Positions 1 to 14,300 are shown, counted from the stretch's first letter. The stretch: DNA of 64,000 bases from Plecoglossus altivelis (GCA_036571765.1 BROE01000028.1:4051143-4115142); one strand, 5' to 3'. The notes: a model not told the origin generated them from the sequence alone. Translations and numbers: made by a program.

Positions 1-2202
1 CCACATTTTCTTAATTCCACATAATGCTCTGTCTAGTGTGTGATATGTTTTGAGGTCAAGCAACATTTCTACACATTGCACGGCTCAATATTAGAAATGT
101 ATATGTATTTGCTTGTCCACGTCAGCATTGATGTTCTCAATGTGGCTAAATTCGATTCAGATGATAAAACATGAACAACATAGTGAGATGCAGACAGGCT
201 GTTTGATTTAGCACACAGATTTACACTGAAGCAAGTCTAAGGGGGGATTAGTATTTAAAGTTTGAACTGCTTAAGATTGCAGCTATCACAAGGAAAAGGA
301 AGATTCATATTTCCTTTTTTTGGTTGGTGATCAACTAGTTTGAAGTTTTTACCCTTGCCTATGAAAAAGCATTGGCAGATTTGATTCAAGATCTACCACG
401 TTAGAAGTAAATTACAGTTTCAATACGGAATGTGTATAATGCAATGCCTTGTTTCTTGTCTTTGATTTGTCATGATGTGTTACTCAAATACAAAGGGGTC
501 ACAATTAGCTGGGATACAATGCTTTTTGCAATAATGTTTATGTACAGCTTTGGTAATAGTTACATGAGTACAAAGCCATGGCAGTTCCTAAATGTGATAC
601 CACAAATACACTCTTACTGTACTAATATGCAGCAATAAAGCTACAGGGATGAAATTGTAACACACATTTTCAACCCCATCAGAGATTAACATTATTTGCT
701 AACATAGAAAGTCATGGAAGAATGTTAAAGTTGCTTGAAATAAGACTTTGTTATTGCTGGAGAAATGTCCGAGTCATATACTTTTTACTTTCCAGGTAAA
801 CATAGCAGAAGGACAGAATTAAGGAAATTCTAGTAGATTTGCTGGTCTCAAAAGATGACAAGTGATATAAAAGATGTGTGTTGTGCTCCTGTTAGTGGGT
901 GTGTGGAAGATGGCCAACAGTGACCAACAGGATGCCAATAAGTGTGTCCTTCCAAATAGCCTGCCAACATACAACTGATGACACTTTTTGTTACTGTCAC
1001 AGGGCCCTTTTTATTACATATTCCCTCAGTGAGCACACATTATTCATATCTAACCATTGCTTCACTTTACACAGAGATTAGAATGTAATTGTTATGAATT
1101 GTAAATTGTGATATAACTCACAACTACTCAAGTCTGATAGGGAAAACATCACACAATAGATTTTCTAATGTCTGTGTGCCCATTTCTTACATACAGTACT
1201 ACCCCGTGTCTTAGGTCTCAGATGTCAGCGCAATCACTTTGTTATTTGACAGTAGGACAGTTATAGGGATTCAGTTATGTCCTTGTCAAGTTCATATGCT
1301 GCTCATTTTAGTGCTGGATGAACTTGTAGGATTATGTGGGAGTAGATGGGGTTGACGCCAAACATTAGTGGTTGCTGAAACATCAAATGGGTCAGTCCTG
1401 TTTTGTACCCAGATGTCACCACTAAAGCTGCTCTGTATGTTCCATGCTTATTTCATACTGTATATCTCCAAATCTTCTTCACACTCTTTTTAAGTTGAAA
1501 TTTGTGAAAGATGCACAACTTTCGTAATGGCTGTATGAATGAATCTAAATGAGATGTGTGTGAAAACATTCAATATACAGTTATATGGAATATTTATGCA
1601 TGTATAGTTAGGATGAGTACTGTATGTCTCGAAGTACTGAGTAAGCATCTAAAATTGAGCTTTCTGACTGAAATATCACCAACTTCGATGGGACACAGGT
1701 AAACTAGGGATAACCCTTTATTTATCTCAAGCTATGCAATTAGATCGCAGATTACTTCCATAAAAAGACCATGTGCTGCAGCTAGCACCCACATAACTCA
1801 CAACTGCCTCTTTAATTGTTTGGATGTCAATACATTTGCATAACATTTTCTCAGGGAGACCTCAAATTACACGTTCACAAGTGAAGCTCATAAGGCACAG
1901 AATGACCCTTTTTTAATTACAATGTAGAATGCAACAAGATGGCTGTGGTGCAACATGTCAATTAGCTAACCAGTCTATGTGGTCAAAACATTTAAGTTCT
2001 TTATTCTCTTATTCTCTTTATTACTCTGGTTTAGTATTGCAGGGAGCACAATCCAGTAACATCATCATGTTGCAAGTGTTATCTGTTTTATTCATTTGCA
2101 ATTTATTAATAGACCTTCCCCCAAGCATACATTATCTGTCAATAACATCAGATAATCCATTGTCATTCAGTTTTTCAGTCTAAATGTGCCCATTTTGTCA
2201 GA

Positions 2203-2244
2203 TCATAGCTAACCAAAATGGTTAACCAAAATGGTTAGCTATGA
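2203..2244. repeat. Imperfect 42-bp palindrome
   Basis: The outer 13 bases on each side (tcatagctaacca and its reverse complement) match perfectly. The centre holds two direct copies of aaccaaaatggtt. It is therefore both an inverted and a tandem repeat. No function can be assigned. Confidence 0.8.
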
Positions 2245-4711
2245 ATATTGTGTGTGAACATACTTAGTTAACCTGATTAAGGGGGTCACTCTTCATGAGG
2301 AAGGTGTTTTCAGCCTTTGCCATTGGTCCCAGAGTCACACAGAGACTGTCTATCCAAATGGAGACAATAGTCTGAGTGGGCCGATTCGTTTCTATATCCC
2401 TCTACTCCGGACACCACCCCCTCACCCTCCCCACTGTGGACACATGTCCGTAGGCCCTGTTTAACTGCAGTTGCTGATAGCGAAGCCCTCTATTGTATTT
2501 CATTGTCAGCAGCTCTAGTGGTACTATTTTTTGTCTGGATGAGATATGTCTGCTGTCCCTGATCTGACCAGACAGTGGCTCTCAGTTCGTACCCAGAGGT
2601 GATGGTTTGTATCTTAGCTCCTCTCTAGACTCAGATACCCACCAGCAGTGTCATACTCCTGTCTGCTGGTCTCCCTCAGCATCTGCACCAAAGGAATTAA
2701 TTACCTCTGCAATATGCAATTGAGATGGGAGCAACATTCTAATTCAATGATGTATTCTCTGTCATACAGTACATCTGTATGACTCTGGGGCACTGTCCAG
2801 GTTTTGGATTTTTTTGTTTTATCTAATGATGCCCAAGTGTTGCTATGCCAAAATGTAGGAAAATTGAATTTGTTCTGTGGCTGGGATGAATATTTACGAC
2901 TTTGTCCACACCGGTCATTACATTTTCCAAGGTGACTCTCAATTTAAATAGTAAAGGAATTCAAACAGTCCACAAGAGATTTTTCTAGAAAAGAACACTA
3001 TATTACTGTATTTCTGATTGTTCAAGGTATAGTATGATTTCTTTCATGTACTAATAATATTGGTATTGCACATCTGATAAGTAGGCCTCTTCTGGGTCAT
3101 GCAGTCTCCGCAGAGTGCCTCAAAATCATCTCTCCACTGACCTACAATCCTGTATGGGGCCAACAATGAGCCTGGGGATGTGTTTAAGATTGTCAGTTTT
3201 GTGTTACATAAGAGAAGGATTACTGTGTTCTCTGAGGTCTGGCCAATAGGATTTGCAGTCTCATGTTTATTTGCTCTTTGAAATAAGCCATATTAATATA
3301 ATAACTTCAAAGACACCTTTTAAGCCTCCCTTAACAATCCTCACTGTCTTTAAGGAGGTCTGCTTCACATCTTTTATGTTTGTGTATGTGTGCTTTTACT
3401 TGTGTGCTTGTATGAATTTACTCTGAAATAGACACCTGCTGAGCATGGCATCAGGGTAGGCTAGTTTAGCACACTAGGAGCTAACACTTTCAATGTGAGG
3501 CACGTATGTAGAGAAAGAAAAAATCAGACTCTAGTCTGGCAGCTGCTGTGTCTACTCTGTACATTGGTGTGAAAGCCATTTGAGACAGCCTTAAATAACA
3601 AGTAAACCAGCTACAATATTCGTTCACGTTTCCTCAGACGTAGACACTGACAAAGACAAAAGGCTATGAATTCTGAGAAATGTTTTGTAAAAACATTTAC
3701 TTTGAGACTGAATGTGTGTCTGAAGCTAACATTTCTTTGTAACAAATAACATTTCATGTAAGGTTCCTTGTGTATTATTGATATGAGAGGAGCATGCTAG
3801 AATTGATTGAGAAATCAGCACAATACAGTATTTCAATTTCAAACTAAATTTTTGATTTTTAAAGACTGTAACAAACACAGAAAACATTGTGTGAGTTTGC
3901 ATAAGTGTACATTTCACATATTTTAGCATAAAAAGGACATATAGTCTTTATACATTTCTTTTAGTTACTAAAAGTGTCCTTCACATCACTTTAACGGGGC
4001 TGACAATGGATTCATTCTTTTAATGACACTTTTAAAGCAGATGGCATTTTAGTAGTTTTTTTCGCTCTCTGAGAAACAAGATTTTAATAGTATGAGCCAC
4101 TGTAGATTTTATGGAATTTTTTTAAACTATGAATCTTCCATTAGTAGGGGTTTGTCACATTTCAGTGTTTTTAAAAGCCATCTTCAAAAGATTCCTTCAC
4201 TTTTAACACTAGGCAAGCATTCACAATGAAAATTCCCTAAAGCATCTTGTTTTAGATTAGGCCCATATATTCCTGAGATTGAAATCAGCAGAATACATTT
4301 GACTATAAAAATTACTCCCACTGATTTTGTACTGTAAACATTTTCTGAAACAATTGTTCTACACAACTCCTGTTGGTTTTCCTCCTTTTTTTTGGCTCCC
4401 TTTGAAGATAAACTGCTACTGATAACGTGTATGAAACATTACTCTGGTGAACAACCATGCAGTGCACATCATAAGTGTGGCCATTAAGCATAATATAAAA
4501 GACACACTGGCTGTCGGTTTTCATTTTTTACTCTGCTGTGACTACTGAGGCCTAGAGAAGTCCAATCTGGTCTATGTGGAGTGCTGACAACACTAGACAT
4601 CTCATACCCCCACCTCTTCTTTCCCTCTCCTCTGCTCTCCTCCATTTTTTTGCATTAAAGTCTGTAGATAATCTCAGAGGCATAGTCTAAACCCCCAATG
4701 GAATAATAACA

Positions 4712-4713
<2 letters not shown>

Positions 4714-4777
<64 letters not shown>

Positions 4778-4778
4778 C
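4714..4778. repeat. (CA)n microsatellite running into (TA)n
   Basis: An uninterrupted CA run of about 54 bases is followed by a short TA run. It lies in the upstream intron and is likely length-polymorphic. Confidence 0.97.
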
Positions 4779-6477
4779 AAAACACCTAGGCCTTATGTAT
4801 TTAACTGTCTCATGGATAGTCTGAACGGAGGATCAATTTTAATACCTATAAAGTTCATTTCTCCCCGTTTTCATTGGATTAAGTGAAACTACAACATCAA
4901 GGTAATGGGATTACGGGGCTGCAAGGATTACAGACCAACAGACTGTGTACACTTGAATATCCCAGCATTGTAAAATGTTTTGGTATCATATGCATTTCCA
5001 TCCTATTGTGAGGCAGACTTCTGCTTCAGATTACAATTTGTTTTCATTTTCTATTACAAACACTAAACATGAAGTCTGAAGCAGGCTACCTTTAAGACTC
5101 TACTGTTATTACAGGAGCCCACAATTCATATGTTGTAAGATGATAGATATATGGTAATTGATCATGTTACCAAATCAATTGTGTTCTTTGGAGCAAAATA
5201 GAATAAACCAGACTAGATCTACTGTAATGTAGCCTCATCAAAGACAGCATAATGGCATATTATTTATTCCAGAATTTCCATTACAAGAGACAGAATTGCA
5301 CAGCAACTGTGTTAACTGTGTTAACCTAGCAAAGTTACCTCACAGAGAACCAGAAGACCATGTTTTTGGAAACTACTTCAGAGACATACTTGTTTGACAT
5401 TTCTTAGCATTAAATACAACATTGAGCCACATTACTTGAGTAAACTGCAACAAGAAGTTATGAGAGAATGGGTGTGGATATTATACTATAGTCAGCTAAC
5501 ATACTAAAGGAATATGCTTGAGTTACAGTGGAAACCATTTTCATGTCTCGGGTAGTAATCTTAATTCAGGTCATACAACAAGACGGGTTGGAGTTGTTTT
5601 TAGTTGATTCAGCATGGATTTTGAATAACTAAGGGGGTATGCTCAGATAGAAAAATATTTTTTTTATCATTGTCACAATGTATAAATACATAGCTGACGT
5701 GTAATTTTCCTGGCGGTTACAAAATCCTTCATGTTTTGTAACCCATGTTCATTTGCACTCACTGACCCAAAGTTCATAGAGACCTGTGTAATCTAGGGAG
5801 GTACCCAATAACATACATAATAACATCTCAAGAACCTTGCTAGTTTTCAATTTATTGCTTTGAGCTCTTGAGCTCAGCAATAGTGTCAATTGAAAGGAAG
5901 ATATTTTGATTGAGGAAAAAAAGAAAAAGCTGACAAGCTCTGGTGAAAGGTGCCATTGTGGGCCAAGGTAATTTTTCACTTTTTCACAAACTGTGAATGT
6001 TCAGATTGTAAGTTTACACATTGTGTTCAGGACATTGAAATCCATCTTAAAATAGATTAAGATACACGTATCTTAATGTTAGTAAACCTGGAATGCTCTC
6101 GCTGAGAAATTCCCCCCCAAAACGTTCTAGACCTTCGCCTACAGGCAGGGAGTGATTTGTGTTAATAATTACAGGCACCAAGCACTGGTCATTTCACCGC
6201 AATGAAATACAATGTTATATATATCTTTTGCAGATTCTGGATTTATTTCATCTGATATCTGCACTGATGTGTTTTTATATCATATTTTTTGGTCTTCAAA
6301 GATCACTTACATGCATAATTACAGGTGTTTTCTCTATTTCTGTTCATGGTTTCTCAGGTAGCTTCGGCCATTTTTTGTTTCAAGGCTATAATTCACTTTT
6401 CTATCAGCAGATGTTGCAAGGACTCCCATGCACAAATGTGTAATCAGATGGTTTGTTTGTTAAATATTATAATATTT

Positions 6478-6545
6478 ATATTATATATATATAATAAATA
6501 TAATAAATTTATTTTTTATATTTATATTATTTTATTTATATCTAT
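6478..6545. repeat. AT-only low-complexity tract
   Basis: The tract is almost entirely A and T, with repeated tata and taaata units and several short self-complementary stretches. It is intronic with no coding signal. Confidence 0.8.
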
Positions 6546-7588
6546 AGGTATTGCTAAATATGTATTACCTACTCACAATTACAACAACCATTTTATTGAA
6601 TTGTACGACGTTCATTAGCGGTATCAATAATTCTAATGTTAAACGTTTGTGGATGTAGGCTAAAACAAATGTGCAGAAGGCTTGCTTGAATGTTGACAAA
6701 ACTGTAGTGAAACATACTTGACTCAAGACAGTCTGTGCTGATGTCTCCCATTCTCACCATGGGGCTATCAAGGGGCAAAACCAGACAGACATAAACTATT
6801 TCCATCAGCCAGTCCCATTATCCAATGGAAGGAATAGATATGGTGGTGATGTCTTGTCTGACTCCCCTGCGGACAGGGCTGTCTCTCTCTTCAATATTTA
6901 TCCGTCCCTCTTACTAAATATAGTCAGCAGTTGTTTGAAAGACTATTTTGCTTGATTAAAATGGATAAAGCTACAGAAAAATACCACACTGAACTCCCTG
7001 ATGCAGCACAGAATATCAAAGTGTTCAATTATGATTAAACTTCACACACATTAGTATTCTGTCCGATTTGATATAACATGTTGAGAGTGCTCTGCTAAAT
7101 ACGTAAACAACATCCCAGTAGCTTGAGATGTGATACTTTTATTACATGTATTTTACTGATTTAAATGCTGTCATTTTGAACTAGGTGTGTACGTGTGTGA
7201 GTATATAAACACATATGTATTCTATACTATATTTAGTAAATGTAATGCCATTCATCACAACCCAAAAATATCTCATGGACCGTTTCCATTAGTGGTTCAT
7301 GTTAAAGGAACAGTTTTTTCTGTTTGCTCTCAAAGGAATGCATTGTTTTTGCCCTTGGCATTCAATGATTTACCACATACTTGCTTTATCAAAAATACAG
7401 CAGGCTACACAGAATGAGGGGGAAATACTTCAATGTAAGGCCAAGACCAGATCTTGTGTTTCTTATGTGAAAATTAACCAGCCATGCTTTAAAATCTCTT
7501 AGGCAAGACTGACTGTCAGGCAGATGGATGTTACTGTAATTATCATCTTGTTTGCTGTAGACTGATTTTCTTGGTAAAGATGTCCTAG

Positions 7589-7794
7589 AAAAAAAATATA
7601 TATATATAATATATATAACTATATAATAATATATAGCTAATATATATCTAAAGATAGATACATATCTAGATATATATATATATCAAATATAACCAGGAAT
7701 ATATATTATCTCCGGACTTCTCCTCCTCTTGCATATATCATATATATACAACGTATATAATATATAATATAATATATAATAGCAGTATAGTAGT

Positions 7795-7825
<31 letters not shown>

Positions 7826-7866
7826 ATATGTATATATGTATATGTATGTGTGTGTGTGTGTGTGTA
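7589..7866. repeat. AT-rich palindromic tract with TA/TG microsatellite
   Basis: Dense tatata stretches run from 7596 to about 7700. They continue from 7738 into an alternating (TA)n(TGTATA)n(TG)n block at 7793-7865. Short frames here encode only low-complexity Ile/Tyr and are not genes. The tract sits about 150 bases upstream of the stalk exon acceptor. Confidence 0.9.
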
Positions 7867-8016
7867 CATTGTATTGTACAAATGCATATTGTACAACATT
7901 GTGTTCATCCGTATTATAATATAATTGACCAAAACGGTATCTTACAGTATAGTAGGCTTAAAAATTTAGAGAAAAAACATAAAATGTTCCCACTAATCTT
8001 AGCCTTTTATCCACAG

Positions 8017-8313
8017 CTCCCCCTCCATCAGAGGTAACCATTGCTCCTCAGCCTGTGAGAACTACAACAACCACAACAACCACCACGATGCACAGAGGTG
8101 TAGCCAACACCACCACCCCAACAGGGCCAAAGGAAGGGAGCAAAGGAGCAGTGAAACCACCTCCGGAGATTCTCCGGACCACAGTCCCTCCACCCCTGGA
8201 GAGCTTCCCCCTGCCAGAGCGCTTCTGTGAGGCCACAGAGAAGAGGGACATCCTGTGGCCCCAGACCCAGAGGGGCATGCTCGTGGAGCGACCATGCCCC
8301 AAGGGCACACGAG
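8017..8313 (+). CDS. adgrl2: adgrl2 exon: Thr/Pro stalk and start of HormR
   Basis: The exon enters in phase 1 (first two bases CT complete a codon) and leaves in phase 1. About 98 codons are read. The first half is a mucin-like stalk with a run of nine threonines (codons from 8061) and Pro/Thr-rich sequence. This stretch links the olfactomedin and HormR domains and is expected to be O-glycosylated. The second half starts HormR with [10 protein letters not shown], a [15 protein letters not shown] motif and the PKGTRG join. [15 protein letters not shown] and the following exon match latrophilins closely. Confidence 0.95.
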
Positions 8314-11300
8314 GTAAGCAGCCTGTTTACCTCAGGGCCTCGTGCTCCTGCTCTGTGCCTCTAGGATGGCAAGCTCGGCCTCAAGAGAACATAATGTGTT
8401 TGGTACAAATCTCTGCTGTTGTTGTATTGTAGATGACTGGATCAGGTATAGGGAAAGTGCAGTCATTTGATGTGTAGAAGAAAATATAGCAAATTTTAAA
8501 ATATTACATTTGTGTAAATAATTTACTGAGCCATTTTAGGTCAAAACATTGTTTAGCAATCTGAAAGACAGGCTCCGCTGCTTTGCCCAGATTGCTTAAA
8601 GATATTCAAGCCTGTCTAAATTGTGAGTGAAATTGTGTTAACATTCTGAGTTTACTGAATGTGGTGTTATTGGAACGGTAGGAAATAATTGCTTTTACTT
8701 CATTCATAGAAATATTGGCATTTGGCTTTAAAAGCTCTGTTTCATATAATTTCCTAGCTCTTTGACCAAAGACAGCATTGGTGAATTATATATTTTTTAA
8801 ACGTTAATGATAGTTTCCCTGTAACATTGTGTTACCCTCATGTATTCACACTGGAAAGGAAAATACAGTATGAACTAAAGTTTAAAGAAGGCATTTCCAA
8901 CCTTCTTTCATTTACAGGCACAGCCTCCTATTTATGTGTTTTTGCCCATGGGGCTTGGCACCCAAAGGGGCCTGATCTCAGCAACTGCACATCCCACTGG
9001 GTCAACCAAGTTGCCCAGAAGGTCTGTACCAGTAATCCTTGCACTGTTTTTTTATATTGTTGTATACTCTATGTTTGCTACCTGGAACTGATACCTTCAC
9101 CATTGTCTAATTTATGCAGAACTGTTTTTTCCCCATTTCATCTTGAAAGGGAAGTATATAGATGCAGTATGTTGCTCTCTTCAAAGGAAATAATCAAAAA
9201 AGTTACAAGGGATATAATTGTGCTTTCATCTAATCACATATTTAGTAACTCTTCACACTTCTAAATTCCCAATTTTAATAACTCATTATTCACATGGACA
9301 GTGTATTTTATCATATTTTGTCCAACAGCATCATCTGTTCTATGGTGTGAAAATGCATGATCATGAGTCATGTGCATTAATTAGCCTAATGTGTGATTGT
9401 CATCAAACCCTCTAGATCCGTAGTGGGGAGAATGCTGCTAACTTAGCCAATGAACTAGCTAAACACACCAAAGGCCCTATTTTTGCTGGTGATGTTAGCT
9501 CGTCAGTGCGTCTAATGGAGCAGCTGGTAGACATCCTAGATGCTCAGCTCCAGGAACTGAGGCCCAGCGAGAAGGACTCTGCAGGACGCAGCTTCAACAA
9601 GGTTATTGTCACTCCACATCTCTACCCACATCTCCACAATTTACTTCTGAAATCTGAAATTGTTTCTTATTATGTAATAGCTGTAATGGTGATGAATGTG
9701 TCATTTCCCCCTGGTGCCCTCTCTGTCTCAGACGTCTGGGGTGTTCTGTTGAGTCGGTTCTTCTCTGATTTTGATGGTCAAAATGGGATTCCTCTCACCT
9801 TGGGAAAAGATGATGTGTATGATTATTGTCCTTTTTTATGTTTCTCCTATTAGTTATCCTCTGCCTCTGTATCTGAAAGTCAAGCAAAACTATTGAGCCG
9901 ACGAAAAAGAAGGAAAACAATTACAATGTTTTTGATTTTGACACTCAAAAAGACAGATATTTGCAGTTATATTTGTTCATTTGACATAATTGCTATAATT
10001 GGCTTTGCCAAGGCAATAGGTCTGTGATGTGTCAAGCGTCTATGAGACAAAATATAGCATGCCATCAATGGGAGTGGGAGTGCTTTTGTTCTTGAACCTA
10101 CAGGTAGTGTAGCCCACAGCACAAGAGAGAACGTTAACTGAAAAGAGAGGGCTTGTCGGATTATTCCGTCAGTGGGACAGAACACAGTTGAGGCTGTGAA
10201 CACGTGCTCAAGCTTAGTAATTGTGCTAATTGTGTTTCTTTGTTTGATATTTTCCTTTTTTGGATGAAAAAAGCTTCAAAAACGAGAGAGGACATGCCGG
10301 GCATACATGAAGGTGTGTGAGCTATGCTACTGTAACACTGTGCTTCCACAGCACACCTCTGTCCACCTCCCTGTAGTCCACCCTCTGCTCGGCTGCATGC
10401 ACCTCTTTGAATTGTCATGTACACTCCTCTCCTACACCCTTGTGCTTCCTGCCTTTTTTTTGGATGTACAATACATTTACAAAAGTGCAAACAGCATTTG
10501 GAGATATCAATAGGAATTACAATTGTCCTCCTTTTTTGATTGTTTTGTGTCATTAAAAAACATACTTAAATTAATGTTTTAACTCATTCAATATCCCTGG
10601 ATGTATTGAACTTTATAATATCTTTGTAATCATGAAATGTCTACAGTATTCTTAGTAGTTAATACTAACTTCAAATGTCTCTCCAACATGTGAGACTATT
10701 ATCTCGTTTCAAGTGTAGCTACGTCATTATACCTGGGTTAATTGGGATTTGATCGAACCAAGTCTTCCTGGCCATATTCCAACTTTTAACCTAATAATTC
10801 ATGATGATTCTTATGTACAGTATTCATTGGTGTCATAAACTTGAGGAGTGAATGTGTGACTCGGTATGTCTAATAAGACTAGGAAGGCAAAACCAAATTG
10901 TGTCCTATTTCTTATGGCTATTCTACCCGATTAGGGACATTGTGATGTCCTCCACCTGACTCTAAAGACAGCCCCCATCCACATAGCTCTTTAGGGATGT
11001 TCTAAAATGTATTGGGCTGGTTAACTGTATGGCCACCACTCTATAGCAAAATATATACTCAACATGGGGTAGTTCTAAACTACATACCTGTGTCTGCCAT
11101 AGTGGTTGAGAGACAAATAAATGCCAAATGATTCATGATCATAACCTGTGCTTTTGTTGCATTATTTAGTCCATGCTGCATGTCACTGTGGCACATAATT
11201 AATAAACAATGTTTTGTTTTTGTTCTTTGGATCGATTTCTTTCAGTGATTTCAATGAACATAAACCCGTTTATATGTCACTAATGACAATATAAGGGATG

Positions 11301-14300
11301 CTTGGATGTCCAATGAAGCCCTTAGTCAGCAGCATTAGTTTCTGAAAAGCAATTATTTTATTAGACGGATTGATTTGAATATTATGCCGTTCTTTTTGAC
11401 AGGGGTCATGTGGCTACTACACTTCTTATGACACACAGGTGTAAATGCTTGATTTTGCAAGGGACAAAGAAATGTCATGCTTAGATAAGTGGCCATATCT
11501 GAAATGAGCAAGAGTTATGTTTTTCATTTATTTTGTTATTTATCTTGTTCTTCACTACTTGCTTCAAGTGTAAACTTTTGTAGTGTCCAACTTTTCCAAA
11601 AGTGCTTATGTCACCTCTTCTTTGTGGATACAGGCAATTGTGGACACAGTGGACAACCTTTTGAGACCAGAGGCTCTCAAATCCTGGCAAGATATGAACT
11701 CCACAGAGCAGACCCATGCCGCCACCATGTTGCTGGATACTCTTGAGGAAGGAGCATTTGTCCTGGCTGATAATCTCATGGAGCCAGCTATTGTCAAAGT
11801 ACCTGCTGATAATATAAGTAAGACAATGTTGTTTTTTCATTAAAAACTGCATTTTGGTTGAGTAATGTTTTGTGCAGATGAAAACTGTGTTTAGCTTGTG
11901 CCAATACTATGCTTTAGGATGGCACAAGTTGAGGTTTGCAAACCTTACTCAGCTTACATGCTAGTTTCAGTTAAGATGTATACTTACATTCTCTTACAGT
12001 ATGCACAAGTGTGTTCCTTAATACCGTAAAACCTCAAATAATAGCCCGGGCTTCTATTTACCCAAATCGCCAAACTGTACCGGCGTGTATATGAGACAGG
12101 CGTCTATAAGACACAGGCCTTTAATTTTGTCGTCTTCCTCGGACAGACGTTGCAGTTCAGCTTTATTTTTACGCCATTCTCGCACTCTCTTTGGATCAAC
12201 CGAGAAATGTCTTGCTGCTGCTTCTCCCGAATTTTGTTGGGCAAATTTGACAACTGTCAGCTTAAATGTCATATCATACTTTTTTCTTTTTGTCTCCATG
12301 GTGGTATTGAGAGGACTAAGAAAAACTGAAGACTAAAAGAAAGTTTGTTAACCTTATTTTTATGTTGCCATAGTGATGAGTCGTTCGTGAACTGTTGTTG
12401 TGTCTGTCACGTGAAATCGAATCAAAACGTAGAGCAGATGATCTGACGGGTTTAAGAAGATCAAATACAACTCCATACAAAAAACCCAAACCAGGCCTCT
12501 ATTTGAGACCGGCCTTTATTTTCCCAAACCTGTCGTCACACCAGGCGTTTAAAACAGACAGGTGTCTATTTGAGACTAGGCTATTATTTGAAGTTTTATG
12601 GTAAATGTATCTGTTTGATATTTTACCATAATGAGCCTTTAACGTTTTTGTAATCAAGGAAAGGTGGTCTTAAATTAGTCTATTAATTACAATGTGATAA
12701 ATCTCAGCCAATTAAAGGTTCTAGATTCTCTGATTGGGAGTACCTAGTGTATCACAGTGTGCCCTTCCCTTGCAAGTCTGTGCATTCATGTAACATTATC
12801 TTAGCTGTGGAGTCAAGTATATTATCAAAGATGGCTTAGACCATCGTATCCTCTATTAATCTAAAGACTTTCCGTTTTATCAGGGGAAGGAATTCATAAA
12901 CAAATTGTTCTGGTTTGATATTTATCTGCATTTTTCAGTGACGTGTAGCTCAGTGATGTAAAGATTAAATTTGGCTTTTGGATTTTAACTTCAAGGCACA
13001 CTTTAACATAGGTCCATTGCAACAATGTTGGGTGTGTGTAGGCCTCAATGACCTCACAGTCTCATTCAAGTAAGGAATGTAAGCAATCAGTCCTTGGCAT
13101 AAACATCTCCCATTCTGTCTTTGTTGCCGTCTTGTTAAACTTCAAACTATCGTTACAACACTTCTCTCTATATCTCTCTTTATTTCTTTCCCTCCAAAAA
13201 ATGTAATCCCTCTTCCCTATTCTTATTTATCACACGTGTCTACCCCTCCTCTGATCCTCTCACTCCATGTCTCTATTTCTCCCTTCTTCATTGGGCCTGA
13301 CCTGACTGGTCAAATCCAAGTCCTGGATGTGTATGTGCTCAGCACTGATGGCCAGGTGCAGGACTTCAAATTTCCTCAAACCAGCAAGGGTGGTATCTCT
13401 ATTCAACTGTCCTCCAACACTGTCAAGCTCAACAGTCGCAATGGTAAGTCTCAACCACGTGTGCGTACACACTTACACGCGCACGCACACACACACAAAC
13501 ACACACAACCTCTCACTTCATTCATGCAGCCAACACAGGTGTTTATTTGTTGGTGAGGAGTGTAAGAGTAGGCTTTCACATGTTTTCCCTTTCCTGTTGT
13601 CTATGAAAGGGTGAGGAGTCTTGTCAAACCAATCTGCCAATGCAGCCTGTCAAAATTGACAATATATGTAGTTTGATTATTCTGCAGGAGTGCAGAAAAG
13701 GAGCACCACTGAGGATTTGATCTCTAAAACACAGTGCTGTGATATTGGCTGAAAAAATGACAGGGCCCACTTTAAAGTTTTTTTCTCTCTCTCTTTCTCT
13801 TTTTGTTCCCTTGTCGAGCCCGTACTTGCGTTTTTCAGGCCCTTTCCACTTTTTCACACAGATGCATGGCTATGTGATAAACCGTAAAGAGAATATTACC
13901 TGCTCTTACATTCTATTTCCACACTGTGTTTAGGTGTTGCCAAGCTGGTGTTTGTCCTCTACAAAAACCTGGGTCAATTTCTTAGCACAGACAATGCCAC
14001 GTTCAAAATGACCAATGAGGCCTATGGTCGGAACATTTCTATGGCTGTTAACTCGGACATCATCGCCGCCTCCATCAACAAAGAGTCCAGTCGCGTGTTC
14101 AGCAATGACCCTGTCATTTTTACCCTGGAACACATTGATGTAAGTAATTTACACTGTCTAAGATCAATATTCCCTACCCTCTAGCGATTGAAGAGACGCA
14201 AGTGTTGGAGCAATAACTGTTGTAGTCCCCTATCCAATATTTAAGTGGGTTCTATTAGCATACTGCTCAAGCCTATCAATTTCTATTAGATTCCCATAAG

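Larger units (their letters stand above)
1..8016. other. Upstream intron of adgrl2, no exon recognised
   Basis: No coding exon is supported here; open frames are short and unlike any latrophilin segment. The stretch ends in an acceptor (ccacag) at 8011-8016, so it is taken as the 3' part of the intron between the olfactomedin-coding exon and the stalk exon. It contains a CA microsatellite at 4714, AT-rich palindromic DNA at 6478-6545 and 7589-7866, and a 42-bp imperfect palindrome at 2203. A small cassette exon could be missed. Confidence 0.7.

Noticed and set aside
7738..8037. Frames across the TA/TG microsatellite
   Set aside because: They encode only Tyr/Ile/Thr/His repeats produced by the microsatellite.
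8048..8310. Minus-strand frames opposite the stalk exon
   Set aside because: They are antisense shadows of the threonine-rich adgrl2 exon.
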